From the NCBI RefSeq assembly GCF_009913235.1, contig NZ_CP047897.1, positions 248,001-312,000 on the forward strand: a DNA stretch of 64,000 nucleotides, read 5' to 3'. The translations under genes and the position numbers were made by a program. Source of the stretch: Nibribacter ruber. Lineage in GTDB: Bacteria; Bacteroidota; Bacteroidia; Cytophagales; Hymenobacteraceae. Position 1 is the first letter of the stretch, and each line of letters opens with the position of its first letter. The notes beneath the pieces were generated by a model. It was not told the DNA's origin, made no database searches, and worked only from the letters and a program-made list of their open reading frames with translations. Shown piece after piece: positions 55,460 through 63,933 of the stretch.

Positions 55460-56359
55460 TTAATAAAGATCGTCTAGGGAAGAGCGCAGGTATTTGCGTA
55501 CCGCACGGTAAGAACTAAAAAAGCCGATTACACTGCCCAGTACCAGCAAAGTAGCCATGAGAATGAGAATTTGCTCATCGTTTCTAAGCAAATAAAGTTC
55601 TGCTATCTGGCTATAGGCGTACTGCAGCAAGCCCAGTAAAAGGGCAGAGGCAATGAGGCCGCTAATCAAGCCTTGAATGGTAGCCCGGTTCAAATAAGGG
55701 CGTTGGATGAAGAACGAGGTAGCACCCACCAACTGCATACTCCTGATTAAAAAACGCTGTGAGAAAAGCGCCAGCTTGATGGTGTTGTTAATCAAAATCA
55801 TAACCACCAGCACCAGAATGGCGGCAAAAGAAAGCAGGATGATGCTCACTTTTTGCAGATTCTCATTAATGGAGTTGATCAGGCTCTCCACATAACCCAC
55901 CTCATACACCCCCACAGTGTTCTGCAGATCGGTTTGAATTTTCTTGAGTTGGGCCGAAGTGGCAAATTCTGGGTTGATGCGCAGGATAAAGGCGTCGCGC
56001 AAAGGGTTTTCACCTAGAAAGGTCAGGAAGTCCTCACCGCTTTCGTCAATGAATTCCCGCGCTCCCTCTTCTTTTGACATATAAGTCACTTGCGGCTTGC
56101 CATTGTCCAGGGCTATGAATTCTTTGCGGCTGAGGGTGTTTTTAAGCTTTTCAATCTCCAGGGGCGTAAGGTCGCGCTCCAGATACACCTGCACCTCCAT
56201 GTTCTCCTTCACCAGGTTGAAGATCTCCTTGGCATGAATGAGCAGCACGCCAAACAGGCCAATCACAAACAGCGCCAGCGTAATGCTGAAGATGACCATG
56301 GTGTGCGGGTAAGCGCCCAGTTTTTTCTTTTTGGTATGTTGAAGGTGTTTTGCAGCCAT
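55460..56359 (-). CDS. ftsX: Cell division protein FtsX
   Basis: ~299 residues from MAAKHLQHTKKKKLGAYPH (the nine-residue upstream extension looks spurious). Four TM segments: one after the N-terminal basic stretch (IFSITLALFVIGLFGVLLIH), an extracytoplasmic domain of ~130 residues (VQVYLERDLTPLEIEKLKNTL..., AFILRINPEF), and three near the C-terminus, with the permease motif RSMQLVGATSFFIQRPYL. It pairs with FtsE (encoded at 13 kb on the opposite strand). A TATTTTTG -7 element lies just upstream. Confidence 0.93.
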   Translation of the reverse strand: MAAKHLQHTKKKKLGAYPHTMVIFSITLALFVIGLFGVLLIHAKEIFNLVKENMEVQVYLERDLTPLEIEKLKNTLSRKEFIALDNGKPQVTYMSKEEGAREFIDESGEDFLTFLGENPLRDAFILRINPEFATSAQLKKIQTDLQNTVGVYEVGYVESLINSINENLQKVSIILLSFAAILVLVVMILINNTIKLALFSQRFLIRSMQLVGATSFFIQRPYLNRATIQGLISGLIASALLLGLLQYAYSQIAELYLLRNDEQILILMATLLVLGSVIGFFSSYRAVRKYLRSSLDDLY

Positions 56360-56374
56360 AAGGGAGTATCCCGA

Positions 56375-56382
56375 CAAAAATA
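56375..56382 (-). promoter_or_regulatory. Candidate -7 element of the ftsX operon
   Basis: TATTTTTG on the minus strand, 15 bp before the ftsX ATG. The -33 TTG is not at standard distance. Confidence 0.45.
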
Positions 56383-56414
56383 GCAATTATTTCAAACTTA
56401 GCCGGAGCACCAGT

Positions 56415-56452
56415 CGTTTTTGGCCTCTTTTGGCGAAAATAGGCCAAAAACG
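56415..56452. repeat. 38-bp palindromic repeat, copy 26
   Basis: CGTTTTTGGCCTCTTTTGG / CGAAAATAGGCCAAAAACG, 1 bp from the tamB stop codon. Confidence 0.96.
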
Positions 56453-56453
56453 A

Positions 56454-59400
56454 CTACTGTTTCACCGGAGGAGGTACCACGGGCCGGGGCGTAATATCAT
56501 CATCTGTGATAACCGGCGTCTCACGCTCTTGGGCGCGCTGGGCCCGCCGGCTCAGGCGTTTACGCCGGAACAACTCCCCGAAGCGGTCAAAGTTGGCCTG
56601 GTGCAGCACACTGATGGTCTGGCGGCTGGTAGTAGAAACAGCCTCAAAATCACGGGGGGTTGTTTCATAAGTGGCCCGCAGGCGCAACTGCCCGTTCTTG
56701 CTCAGGTAATATTCCAGGGCCCAGTCGCCGGCGGCCGTGCTGCGGTTGCCCCCGGGACGGTTGGCGTTGTTGTTGTTGAAATTTCCTTCGCGGGTGATTT
56801 TGAGACGGCCCTCAAGCAGGGTATAGCTCAGGCGCAACTGCACGTCATCTAAAACCTGGTTCTGTGAGCCGCTTACCCCAATGTCCACTTCCAGGTTGGT
56901 ATCTATCTGAGACAGCCAGTAGCTCAATTGGTTAGAGAACAATTCCCCCACAGAAGAACCTATGTCTGCCGTACCAATCTGAAACTCGTCCTTGGCCGAT
57001 AAGCGCTTGAAGGCCAGCAAGGAGAACACCTGCCGGTTGAGTTCCTGCTCATCGTTTCTAATGTCACTCAGGTAGCCAGAAAGCAAGGTTTCCAAGGTGC
57101 CGGGGAGGTCGTTGAACTCCAGGTTCAGGCGAACCTGCGGCGTGGTGAGCGGGCCGTCCAGGTCCATGACGGCAGTAACCGGGTAGCGTACCGTCTGCTG
57201 CGCTTCCTGGCCCAAAATGGGTTGCAGAGACACGCGCTGGGTGTAGGTGGCGGTAATGTCCAGAATCCCTTCCAGCGGGTCGCCGTTCCAGGTGACGGTG
57301 CCGCCCGGGCGCACGTTAAATTCTTTGTTCACCAGGCCCAGCATGGTAAAATTGTAGCGGCCCTGTACAATCTCATACGACCCAAACATGGCAAACTCGC
57401 CGCGCGTGTCTATGGTCATTTTGATGTTACCCCGGCCGCGTCCCCTAATGATGTCACCGGTGCGCTCGTCAAAGATGAGTTCCAGGTAGGCGTTCTCATT
57501 GATGTCAAAGTCAAAATTGAGCCTGATGCCGGACAAGTCTACTTTTTTTGGTTCTATGGGCGTAGCCGTGCCGGTGCTGTCCGTCACGTTGTGGTTCACG
57601 AATGTGATGAAGTTCTGACGCTGCAGAGCCGCCTGGTTGTCCAGGGGGATGGAGATATTGGTGTTGTCTTCACTTCTAGCGGTGATGTCTACGGTGAGGT
57701 TGCTGGGTGCCCCAAAAGCCGTGGCCGTGCCCGTAGCGAAGGCAGTGCCATAATACATGGGGTTGTCATTCTTGGTGGTGTTCAAAACCATGAATTGCGT
57801 AAAGCGCGCCTTCAAATCCAGGACCATGTTCTGGAAGCCGTCATGGAAAATACCACCATTCAAGATGGCCGTGTTGTTGTAAATGTCACGTAGGCGGATG
57901 TTCCGGAAGGAGATGTCGTTCTCACTAAAGTACACGCGGTCTGCGAAGGTGTAGCGGGTTTTGAGGTAGTTGAACACAAATGAACCCTCAGACACCAGCA
58001 CAGATCCTTTCAGAATAGGGCCGCTTAGCTTACCAGAGATCCTCACGCGCCCGTCCATGGTGCCTCCCAAGTCAGACATGATGGTTTTCAGGAGGGGTTC
58101 TACCAACTTCAACTGGGCATCATCCATCACGGCCAGCAAATCCAGTTCATTGGTAGGCGCGCTGGGGGTGTAGGTTCCCGTCAGGTTCAATACTTTTTGG
58201 GCGCCCCGGCTAATGCCCAGATTCACATCCAGGTATTTTTTGGTATTGTCCCAGGCAGAAACTCCGGCAATGTTCCCTATGTAGATGTCATCCATCATAA
58301 AGGAATCTACCTGCATGGTTGTGGAAAGACCGGGTTGGTTGTAGACATCGCGCAAGAGCAGCTCGCCGGTTAAGCGGCCGTCCAACTTGGTAGGCAGCAG
58401 CGGGTTCAGGTTCTCCAGCCTGAAATTGGTGATCTGCACATTTAACTGGTCCTGCGGGTTGCGCGAAATCATGCCGAACAGGTTCACGCTCTGCGGACCG
58501 TAGGACACCGTTACGTTGTCAAACCGAATGCCATTGCGGTTAAAGATAATAGTGTTGTTGGGCGAGATGTTCCATTGCTTGTCCAAAAGGTTGATGTTAG
58601 ACCTATTAAAGACCACCTTCACGTCATTTCTTTCAAAGGACACGTCCCCGCTAATGTTTGCGCGGTTGGTGGTACCGGTCTGGGCAATGTTGCTGGAGAA
58701 ATTAATGCGGCGCTCGTTCCAAACGGCCTCTACATACAAGTTATTGGTGTTTCCAGCCCCCTGCAGCAACTGCCGCTCAGAGGTGACCACGGCGTTGGCC
58801 AGCACGTCTGGACTGTTCCAGAGTTTGGACGAGGTGAATTCAATGTTGTTCTGGTAAAAGGCATTTTCACCCACCAGCACAGTGTCCACGTCGCCTACTA
58901 AGGATAAGATGGCTGTGGGACCGTTCCGAAAGGTGCCTTCCAGGTTGGAGAAGTCTGAGATGGAAATATCTGGCGCAAAGGCGTGCAGCACCGGGTTGAA
59001 ATGCCTTAACCGTACATCCAGGTCCACCTCATACTGGGCAGGCGGGACGGATTTCTTCTGGCGGTAGTAATTGGCCAGGGCCACCGGATCATTCCTGAAG
59101 TTGAGCTCATATTCGCGGTACAAGGTCTTGAGGTCATTGAACAGCGTGGTGTACTGGAAATTACCGCCGGCCGTAAGCGCCAACACCTCTGACCCAATGT
59201 GCAACTCCCGTATGCCGTCATGGAAATGGGACACAATGGACACAGAATCTACTTTTACCTCCTTGCCATCATAGCGCAGCACAGAGTTCTTGAAAACGGC
59301 GGTCCCATGAATGGCATCCAGCTTAAGGCCGTTGAAATTCACGTCAGCGTCTGTGGTCAAAACCACGTTTTGGTTGGTGAAGCCCAGCGCCCTGAGGTCA

Positions 59401-61097
59401 ATCTTAGTGATATGGCTGTCCAGGTCAAAAATCTGCTGGTTGTTCTGCAGATTGATGGTGCCCGTGGCTGCCACCGCCAGATTGGGGTCTTTGATGGTGA
59501 AATCTCCCTTAAACAACTGCTTGCTCAAGGCACCGTCCACTACAATGTTCCGGTAGTTGTAGTTGTTGAGGTTGATGGCGTTGATGGTGGCGTCCAGGTT
59601 CAGGTGAGCCGTTTCCAGCGTGAAGCCGCTGCCTTGCACACGGCCGTTCATGGCTACGGTCTTGATTACGCTTCGGTCCCCGATGAGGCCGCCCACGTCA
59701 AAGCCCCCCGTTTGTAGGTACCCGCGGTACGAGGCATGCTCTGCGTCGTCCTTGTTAAACTTTAAGTTGATGTCTGTGACAAACTTACCCAGCGCGGTAT
59801 TGAAGTTACCGTTAGCTACAAAGTCATTGTAGAAACCCGTGAACTCACCCGCCAGTTTAATGGTACCGGCGCGGGCGGCAATGTCATAGGGCTTTTTAGG
59901 AATGTACTTGCGCAGATCACGGGCGTTGATGGAGCTGGGCCCCAAATGCAGATCCACGAAGGCGTTTTTAAAGTCGGGTAAACCGTCTGCGCTGATGTCT
60001 CCCGTAATATGGGTGTTCTGCCCGTACCGGATGTCCACGTTCTTGGCCTGAAACTGGTTCACATAGCCCTTCACCTGCCCAGAGAGCAGCACCTTTTCAT
60101 TCCAGTCTTTGAGCACCGGGGCAAATAGGCCAATGTCATCTGTGGTGACGTAGGTGCTGTCAAAATTGGCCGTCACCTTCACGCTGTCGTTGAAGTCCAC
60201 GAAATTCCCGAACCGCTGGTAGTCAAAGCGCACGTACTTGGCCAGGTGGCTGCCGTTCACGCGCAGGTTGAGCTTGTCCCATTCCCAGAAAGTGGGCGCA
60301 TACGTCATGCGGGTGTCCAGGTCTTTGAGGTAGGTGCCCGAGCGCCGGTCCTTGGTGGTGAGGCTGGTGACCAGGGCATGAATGGTGTCTCCAACAATCT
60401 GAATGCCCGAAAAGGACCCGTTGATGTTCTCCAGGTCCATGTGCTTGTAATCCAGACCGTAGTCTGTGCGTGGCAGGTTGTAATTATGGTAGGTGAACAG
60501 ACCGTTTTTAAGCACGATCTGGTCTATCTTGAAATCAAACGGCGCGCTCTGCTTGGCCGTGTCTTTGGTGATGAGGTTGCTCAAGGATTTGATGAACGAA
60601 CTCATGTTCAAAGAGTCTGAGCCCTTGTACTGAATGAGGTTGGCCTCTGGATTGGTGAGCGTGAGCGAAGAGATGTACAGGCGGTTGGGATGTGCGTTTT
60701 TAAAGAGAACCAACTTTTTGCTGCCCGGCCACAGCTGAACCTCGCGCCTTTGCGGGTTCAGGATGCTGAACATGCTAATGTCGGCGTCCAGGGTGCCTAC
60801 GTAGAAGAGCGTCTTTTTCTGGCGGTCCAGCACGCGTACGTCATGCAGAATCACGCTGTCGAAGAACTCAATGTCCACGCTGCCTACCGTCACCTGGTGG
60901 TGAATGGTCTCTGACAGGATGGAGGCTGCCTTCTGGGCCACTTTGGTTTGGACGCTCGGAAAACGCAGGGCCAGCATGAGCCCGCCCACCAATACCAACA
61001 CCAAGATAAACAGGCCCAGAATTATTTTAAGAAGGGCTTTTGCTATAACTTGCGGGTAATTTTTATTCTTCTGCGTCTCTTGGTCTTGCGTTTCCAA
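56454..61097 (-). CDS. tamB: Translocation/assembly module TamB-like protein
   Basis: 1547 residues. A single N-terminal signal anchor (LLKIILGLFILVLVLVGGLMLALRF), then an AsmA-like start (VQTKVAQKAASILSETIHHQVTVGSVDIEFFDSVILHDVRV), and more than a thousand residues of repeating short beta strands forming the periplasmic hydrophobic groove. The C-terminal DUF490/TamB domain includes GTVTWNGDPLEGILDITATY, VMDLDGPLTTPQVRLNLEF and QLSYWLSQIDTNLEVDIG. It bridges inner and outer membranes and is implicated in lipid transport and autotransporter/OMP insertion. The start is TTG. The tail is basic and Pro-rich. Only 6 bp separate its start from the divergent tsaD ATG. Confidence 0.92.
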   Translation of the reverse strand: METQDQETQKNKNYPQVIAKALLKIILGLFILVLVLVGGLMLALRFPSVQTKVAQKAASILSETIHHQVTVGSVDIEFFDSVILHDVRVLDRQKKTLFYVGTLDADISMFSILNPQRREVQLWPGSKKLVLFKNAHPNRLYISSLTLTNPEANLIQYKGSDSLNMSSFIKSLSNLITKDTAKQSAPFDFKIDQIVLKNGLFTYHNYNLPRTDYGLDYKHMDLENINGSFSGIQIVGDTIHALVTSLTTKDRRSGTYLKDLDTRMTYAPTFWEWDKLNLRVNGSHLAKYVRFDYQRFGNFVDFNDSVKVTANFDSTYVTTDDIGLFAPVLKDWNEKVLLSGQVKGYVNQFQAKNVDIRYGQNTHITGDISADGLPDFKNAFVDLHLGPSSINARDLRKYIPKKPYDIAARAGTIKLAGEFTGFYNDFVANGNFNTALGKFVTDINLKFNKDDAEHASYRGYLQTGGFDVGGLIGDRSVIKTVAMNGRVQGSGFTLETAHLNLDATINAINLNNYNYRNIVVDGALSKQLFKGDFTIKDPNLAVAATGTINLQNNQQIFDLDSHITKIDLRALGFTNQNVVLTTDADVNFNGLKLDAIHGTAVFKNSVLRYDGKEVKVDSVSIVSHFHDGIRELHIGSEVLALTAGGNFQYTTLFNDLKTLYREYELNFRNDPVALANYYRQKKSVPPAQYEVDLDVRLRHFNPVLHAFAPDISISDFSNLEGTFRNGPTAILSLVGDVDTVLVGENAFYQNNIEFTSSKLWNSPDVLANAVVTSERQLLQGAGNTNNLYVEAVWNERRINFSSNIAQTGTTNRANISGDVSFERNDVKVVFNRSNINLLDKQWNISPNNTIIFNRNGIRFDNVTVSYGPQSVNLFGMISRNPQDQLNVQITNFRLENLNPLLPTKLDGRLTGELLLRDVYNQPGLSTTMQVDSFMMDDIYIGNIAGVSAWDNTKKYLDVNLGISRGAQKVLNLTGTYTPSAPTNELDLLAVMDDAQLKLVEPLLKTIMSDLGGTMDGRVRISGKLSGPILKGSVLVSEGSFVFNYLKTRYTFADRVYFSENDISFRNIRLRDIYNNTAILNGGIFHDGFQNMVLDLKARFTQFMVLNTTKNDNPMYYGTAFATGTATAFGAPSNLTVDITARSEDNTNISIPLDNQAALQRQNFITFVNHNVTDSTGTATPIEPKKVDLSGIRLNFDFDINENAYLELIFDERTGDIIRGRGRGNIKMTIDTRGEFAMFGSYEIVQGRYNFTMLGLVNKEFNVRPGGTVTWNGDPLEGILDITATYTQRVSLQPILGQEAQQTVRYPVTAVMDLDGPLTTPQVRLNLEFNDLPGTLETLLSGYLSDIRNDEQELNRQVFSLLAFKRLSAKDEFQIGTADIGSSVGELFSNQLSYWLSQIDTNLEVDIGVSGSQNQVLDDVQLRLSYTLLEGRLKITREGNFNNNNANRPGGNRSTAAGDWALEYYLSKNGQLRLRATYETTPRDFEAVSTTSRQTISVLHQANFDRFGELFRRKRLSRRAQRAQERETPVITDDDITPRPVVPPPVKQ

Positions 61098-61103
61098 CGA
61101 AAT

Positions 61104-62117
61104 ATGAACCCTACGATATTAGCGATTGAATCGTCTTGTGATGAAACCTCGGCTTCTGTAATTAGGAACGGCCAGGTGCTCTCTAACATTGTGGCCACTC
61201 AGGCAATCCATGAGCAATACGGCGGGGTGGTTCCAGAGTTGGCCTCCAGGGCGCATCAACAGAACATCATCCCGGTGGTGGCCCAGGCGCTGCAAACAGC
61301 AAATATAGAAAAATCTGCATTGGATGCGGTGGCCTTTACCCGTGGCCCCGGATTATTGGGCGCCCTGCTGGTGGGCTGCTCCTTCGCCAAGTCCTTCGCG
61401 CTGGGCTTGAACCTGCCTTTGATTGAGGTAAACCACATGCAGGCGCACATTCTGGCCCATTTCATTGATGATCCTAAGCCCAATTTTCCGTTCCTGTGCC
61501 TGACCGTGAGCGGCGGCCACACCCAGATTGTGCTGGTACGCAGCCACCTGGACATGGAAGTGCTGGGCCAAACCACCGATGACGCTGTGGGCGAAGCCTT
61601 TGACAAATCTGCTAAGCTGCTGGGCTTGCCGTACCCCGGCGGTCCCTTGCTGGACAAGATGGCGACCACCGGCAACCCAGATAAGTTTACGTTTCCTATT
61701 GTGAACATGGACGGCTATGACTACTCCTTTAGCGGCATCAAAACGTCCATCCTCAACTTTGTCAAGAAAAACGCGGCGGCAGAACCAGACTTTGTGCAGA
61801 ACAACCTGGCAGACATCTGCGCCAGCATTCAAAAAGCGCTCATCCAAACGCTCATGAAAAAGTTGGTTCTGGCAGCCAAGGAGCAGGGCGTGAAGGAGAT
61901 TGCCATTGCGGGCGGCGTTTCGGCCAACACGGGCCTGCGCCAGACCTTGCAGGACTATGCCCAGCGGTACCATTGGAACGTGTACCTGCCTGCCTTTGAG
62001 TACTGCACAGACAATGCCGCCATGATTGCCATGGCCGCTCATTACCAGTATCTGGCCGGAGATTTCACCACGCAGTATGCCAGCCCAGACCCACGGTTGA
62101 AGTTCAGTAAGTTTTAA
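61104..62117 (+). CDS. tsaD: tRNA N6-adenosine threonylcarbamoyltransferase
   Basis: 337 residues from MNPTILAIESSCDETSASV, the canonical start; the frame is open far upstream only because it runs antisense to tamB. Fe/metal-binding HMQAHILAHF (HxxxH), FLCLTVSGGHTQIVLV, GEAFDKSAKLLGLPYPGGP, and DNAAMIAMAAHYQY, with the third metal ligand, are diagnostic. With TsaB/C/E it makes the t6A37 modification of ANN-decoding tRNAs. A palindrome copy lies 11 bp after the stop. Confidence 0.97.
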   Translation: MNPTILAIESSCDETSASVIRNGQVLSNIVATQAIHEQYGGVVPELASRAHQQNIIPVVAQALQTANIEKSALDAVAFTRGPGLLGALLVGCSFAKSFALGLNLPLIEVNHMQAHILAHFIDDPKPNFPFLCLTVSGGHTQIVLVRSHLDMEVLGQTTDDAVGEAFDKSAKLLGLPYPGGPLLDKMATTGNPDKFTFPIVNMDGYDYSFSGIKTSILNFVKKNAAAEPDFVQNNLADICASIQKALIQTLMKKLVLAAKEQGVKEIAIAGGVSANTGLRQTLQDYAQRYHWNVYLPAFEYCTDNAAMIAMAAHYQYLAGDFTTQYASPDPRLKFSKF

Positions 62118-62128
62118 ACCAGGCGTTT

Positions 62129-62166
62129 CGTTTTTGGCCAGTTTTCTGGGAAAGAGCACAAAAACG
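62129..62166. repeat. 38-bp palindromic repeat, copy 27
   Basis: CGTTTTTGGCCAGTTTTCT / GGGAAAGAGCACAAAAACG, 11 bp after the tsaD stop codon. Confidence 0.93.
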
Positions 62167-62293
62167 GCGAGTCCTTCGTTCACGGGGAGCAGCTGGAGTT
62201 GTATAGGAAAAAAATTCTTCCTTAACTTACCCCTTGGGTAGACGTTTATTCTTTCTAGATATTTCTACCAACCTACCACCTAAGCCAGTGGGA

Positions 62294-63772
62294 ATGCGAA
62301 ACGCCTTACTTCTCATTTTAACTTTCATGACCCTTCTTCAAGCACAATGTCAAACAAACCATGTGAAGCTTGGTAAGACCCTTTTTGACGCGCACAGCGC
62401 CTACCGGGAGCCTACCATTACCCACCGAAGGTTTAAGCACAAAGACATTGTCCCGCTGTTAGAAGAACTCAAGCAGCATCCTGCGTTTCAGGTGCAGGTG
62501 GTGGGAAAGTCTGTGGAGCAGCGCGATATCTACTTGGTCAAGGCGGGCACCGGGCCCACCAAGGTCATGCTCTGGTCCCAGATGCACGGCGATGAGCCCA
62601 CCGCCACCATGGCCCTGCTGGACATCTTCAATTTCCTGCAAGCCTCCGGCGATGAGTTTGATGCCGTCAGGAAAGAGATTCTGGAGCAGAACACGCTCTA
62701 CTTCATTCCCATGCTCAACCCAGACGGAACAGACGTCTACAAACGGAGAAACGCCCTCAACATAGACCTCAACCGGGATGCCATTCGGCTGCAAAGCCCC
62801 GAGGCCCGCTTGCTCAAGGCCCTACGCGACAGCCTCAAGCCAGAGTTTGGTTTCAATCTGCATGACCAAAGCCGCTTCTACACGGTGGGCACCACCCCAA
62901 AACCGGCCACCATTTCCTTTCTGGCGCCGGCCTTTGATTACAAGCAAACCATCAACTCGGTGCGGGAGCGGGCCATGCGCACCATTGTAGGCTTGAATGA
63001 AGTAGTACAGCAGTTCATTCCTGGTCAGGTGGCCAAATATTCAGATGAGCACGAGCCCCGCGCCTTCGGCGACAACATACAGAAATGGGGAACCAGCCTG
63101 ATCCTGATTGAATCTGGCGGGATGCAGGGCGACCCAGAAAAACAGTACATCCGGCAGATCAACTTCGCCACCATTTTGGCCGCGCTGCAAATCATCGGCA
63201 GTAAGTCGTACACCAGGTTTGAACGCGCCGAGTACTATAAGATACCAGAGAACCAGCGAAACTTGTTTGACCTGGTCCTGCGCGACGTGCGTTACAAAGA
63301 AAACGGCAAGAACTGCGTAATAGACGTGGGCATCTTGCAGGAAGAAATAGACGCGCCCATTCCACAGCAATTCTACTATAAGAGCAGCGTAGAGGAGATT
63401 GGCGACATGAGCGTGTTTTATGGCTACCAGGAACTGGACGGCAAAGGCCTGACCCTGGTGCCGGGCAAGGTGCTGGAGACACCCCTGAATGACCTTTCTG
63501 AGCTGACGCATGAACGTCTGCTGCAACTGTTATCTGAGGGCTATACTACCGTGCGCATGCAAACGCTGCCGTATAACATCAACCCAGTGGAGCAACTGCC
63601 CTTGAACTTGGTGCACGTAAGCGGCCGGGTGTCACACGCGCTGGGCCTGGACCGCATGGCCAACTTTGTCTTAAGGCAGGAAGACGGCACGGTGCGCTAC
63701 GCCATTGTCAACGGCTTTGTCTATGACCTGCAGGGCGAACGGCCCCGGCTCTTCCACGGCGTTGTACTGTAA
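62294..63772 (+). CDS. Secreted M14-family zinc carboxypeptidase
   Basis: ~492 residues from MRNALLLILTFMTLLQAQCQ, a signal peptide; the upstream 20-residue extension is rejected for lacking one. Zn ligands HxxE are in WSQMHGDEPTATMALLDI and the third His in FGFNLHDQSRFYT. The substrate Arg/Asn region is NALNIDLNRDAIRL, and the catalytic Glu is in SLILIESGGMQGD. The layout is that of the Bacteroidota M14 group thought to act on peptidoglycan or exogenous peptides. The last ~150 residues form an extra beta-rich domain. Exported to the periplasm or beyond. Confidence 0.9.
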   Translation: MRNALLLILTFMTLLQAQCQTNHVKLGKTLFDAHSAYREPTITHRRFKHKDIVPLLEELKQHPAFQVQVVGKSVEQRDIYLVKAGTGPTKVMLWSQMHGDEPTATMALLDIFNFLQASGDEFDAVRKEILEQNTLYFIPMLNPDGTDVYKRRNALNIDLNRDAIRLQSPEARLLKALRDSLKPEFGFNLHDQSRFYTVGTTPKPATISFLAPAFDYKQTINSVRERAMRTIVGLNEVVQQFIPGQVAKYSDEHEPRAFGDNIQKWGTSLILIESGGMQGDPEKQYIRQINFATILAALQIIGSKSYTRFERAEYYKIPENQRNLFDLVLRDVRYKENGKNCVIDVGILQEEIDAPIPQQFYYKSSVEEIGDMSVFYGYQELDGKGLTLVPGKVLETPLNDLSELTHERLLQLLSEGYTTVRMQTLPYNINPVEQLPLNLVHVSGRVSHALGLDRMANFVLRQEDGTVRYAIVNGFVYDLQGERPRLFHGVVL

Positions 63773-63775
63773 CCT

Positions 63776-63813
63776 CGTTTTTGGCCTGTTTTTCAGAATA
63801 TAGCCTAAAAACG
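63776..63813. repeat. 38-bp palindromic repeat, copy 28
   Basis: CGTTTTTGGCCTGTTTTTC / AGAATATAGCCTAAAAACG, 3 bp after the M14 stop codon. Confidence 0.94.
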
Positions 63814-63894
63814 AACACGGCAAAGGTTTCTTTGCTTCTGGTTTGGACTGGTAAAAAAGGGAATAAATTAAAAGCCCAGAAACTCTAATGCTTG

Positions 63895-63933
63895 AAAACC
63901 GCCAGCCTCTCCTGGAGGTGTAGCGGTTTTTTT
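63895..63933 (+). terminator. Terminator hairpin near the window end
   Basis: An outer stem AAAACCGC / GCGGTTTT and an inner stem CCTC / GAGG are followed by T7 (counting the stem's Ts). It lies ~120 bp after the M14 stop codon. The following 65 bp contain an ATG at 63987 that might start a gene running out of the window; too little is visible to call it. Confidence 0.6.

Noticed and set aside
57222-57893. 223-codon open frame antisense to tamB
   Set aside because: Shadow of a long GC-rich coding gene; no domain or start signal.
60948-61103. 52-residue upstream extension of TsaD
   Set aside because: It is antisense to the 5' end of tamB and lacks family similarity; TsaD starts at MNPTILAIESS.
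560-63813. 38-bp palindromes as a CRISPR array
   Set aside because: Copies are kilobases apart with genes between them, no regular spacers, and no cas genes.
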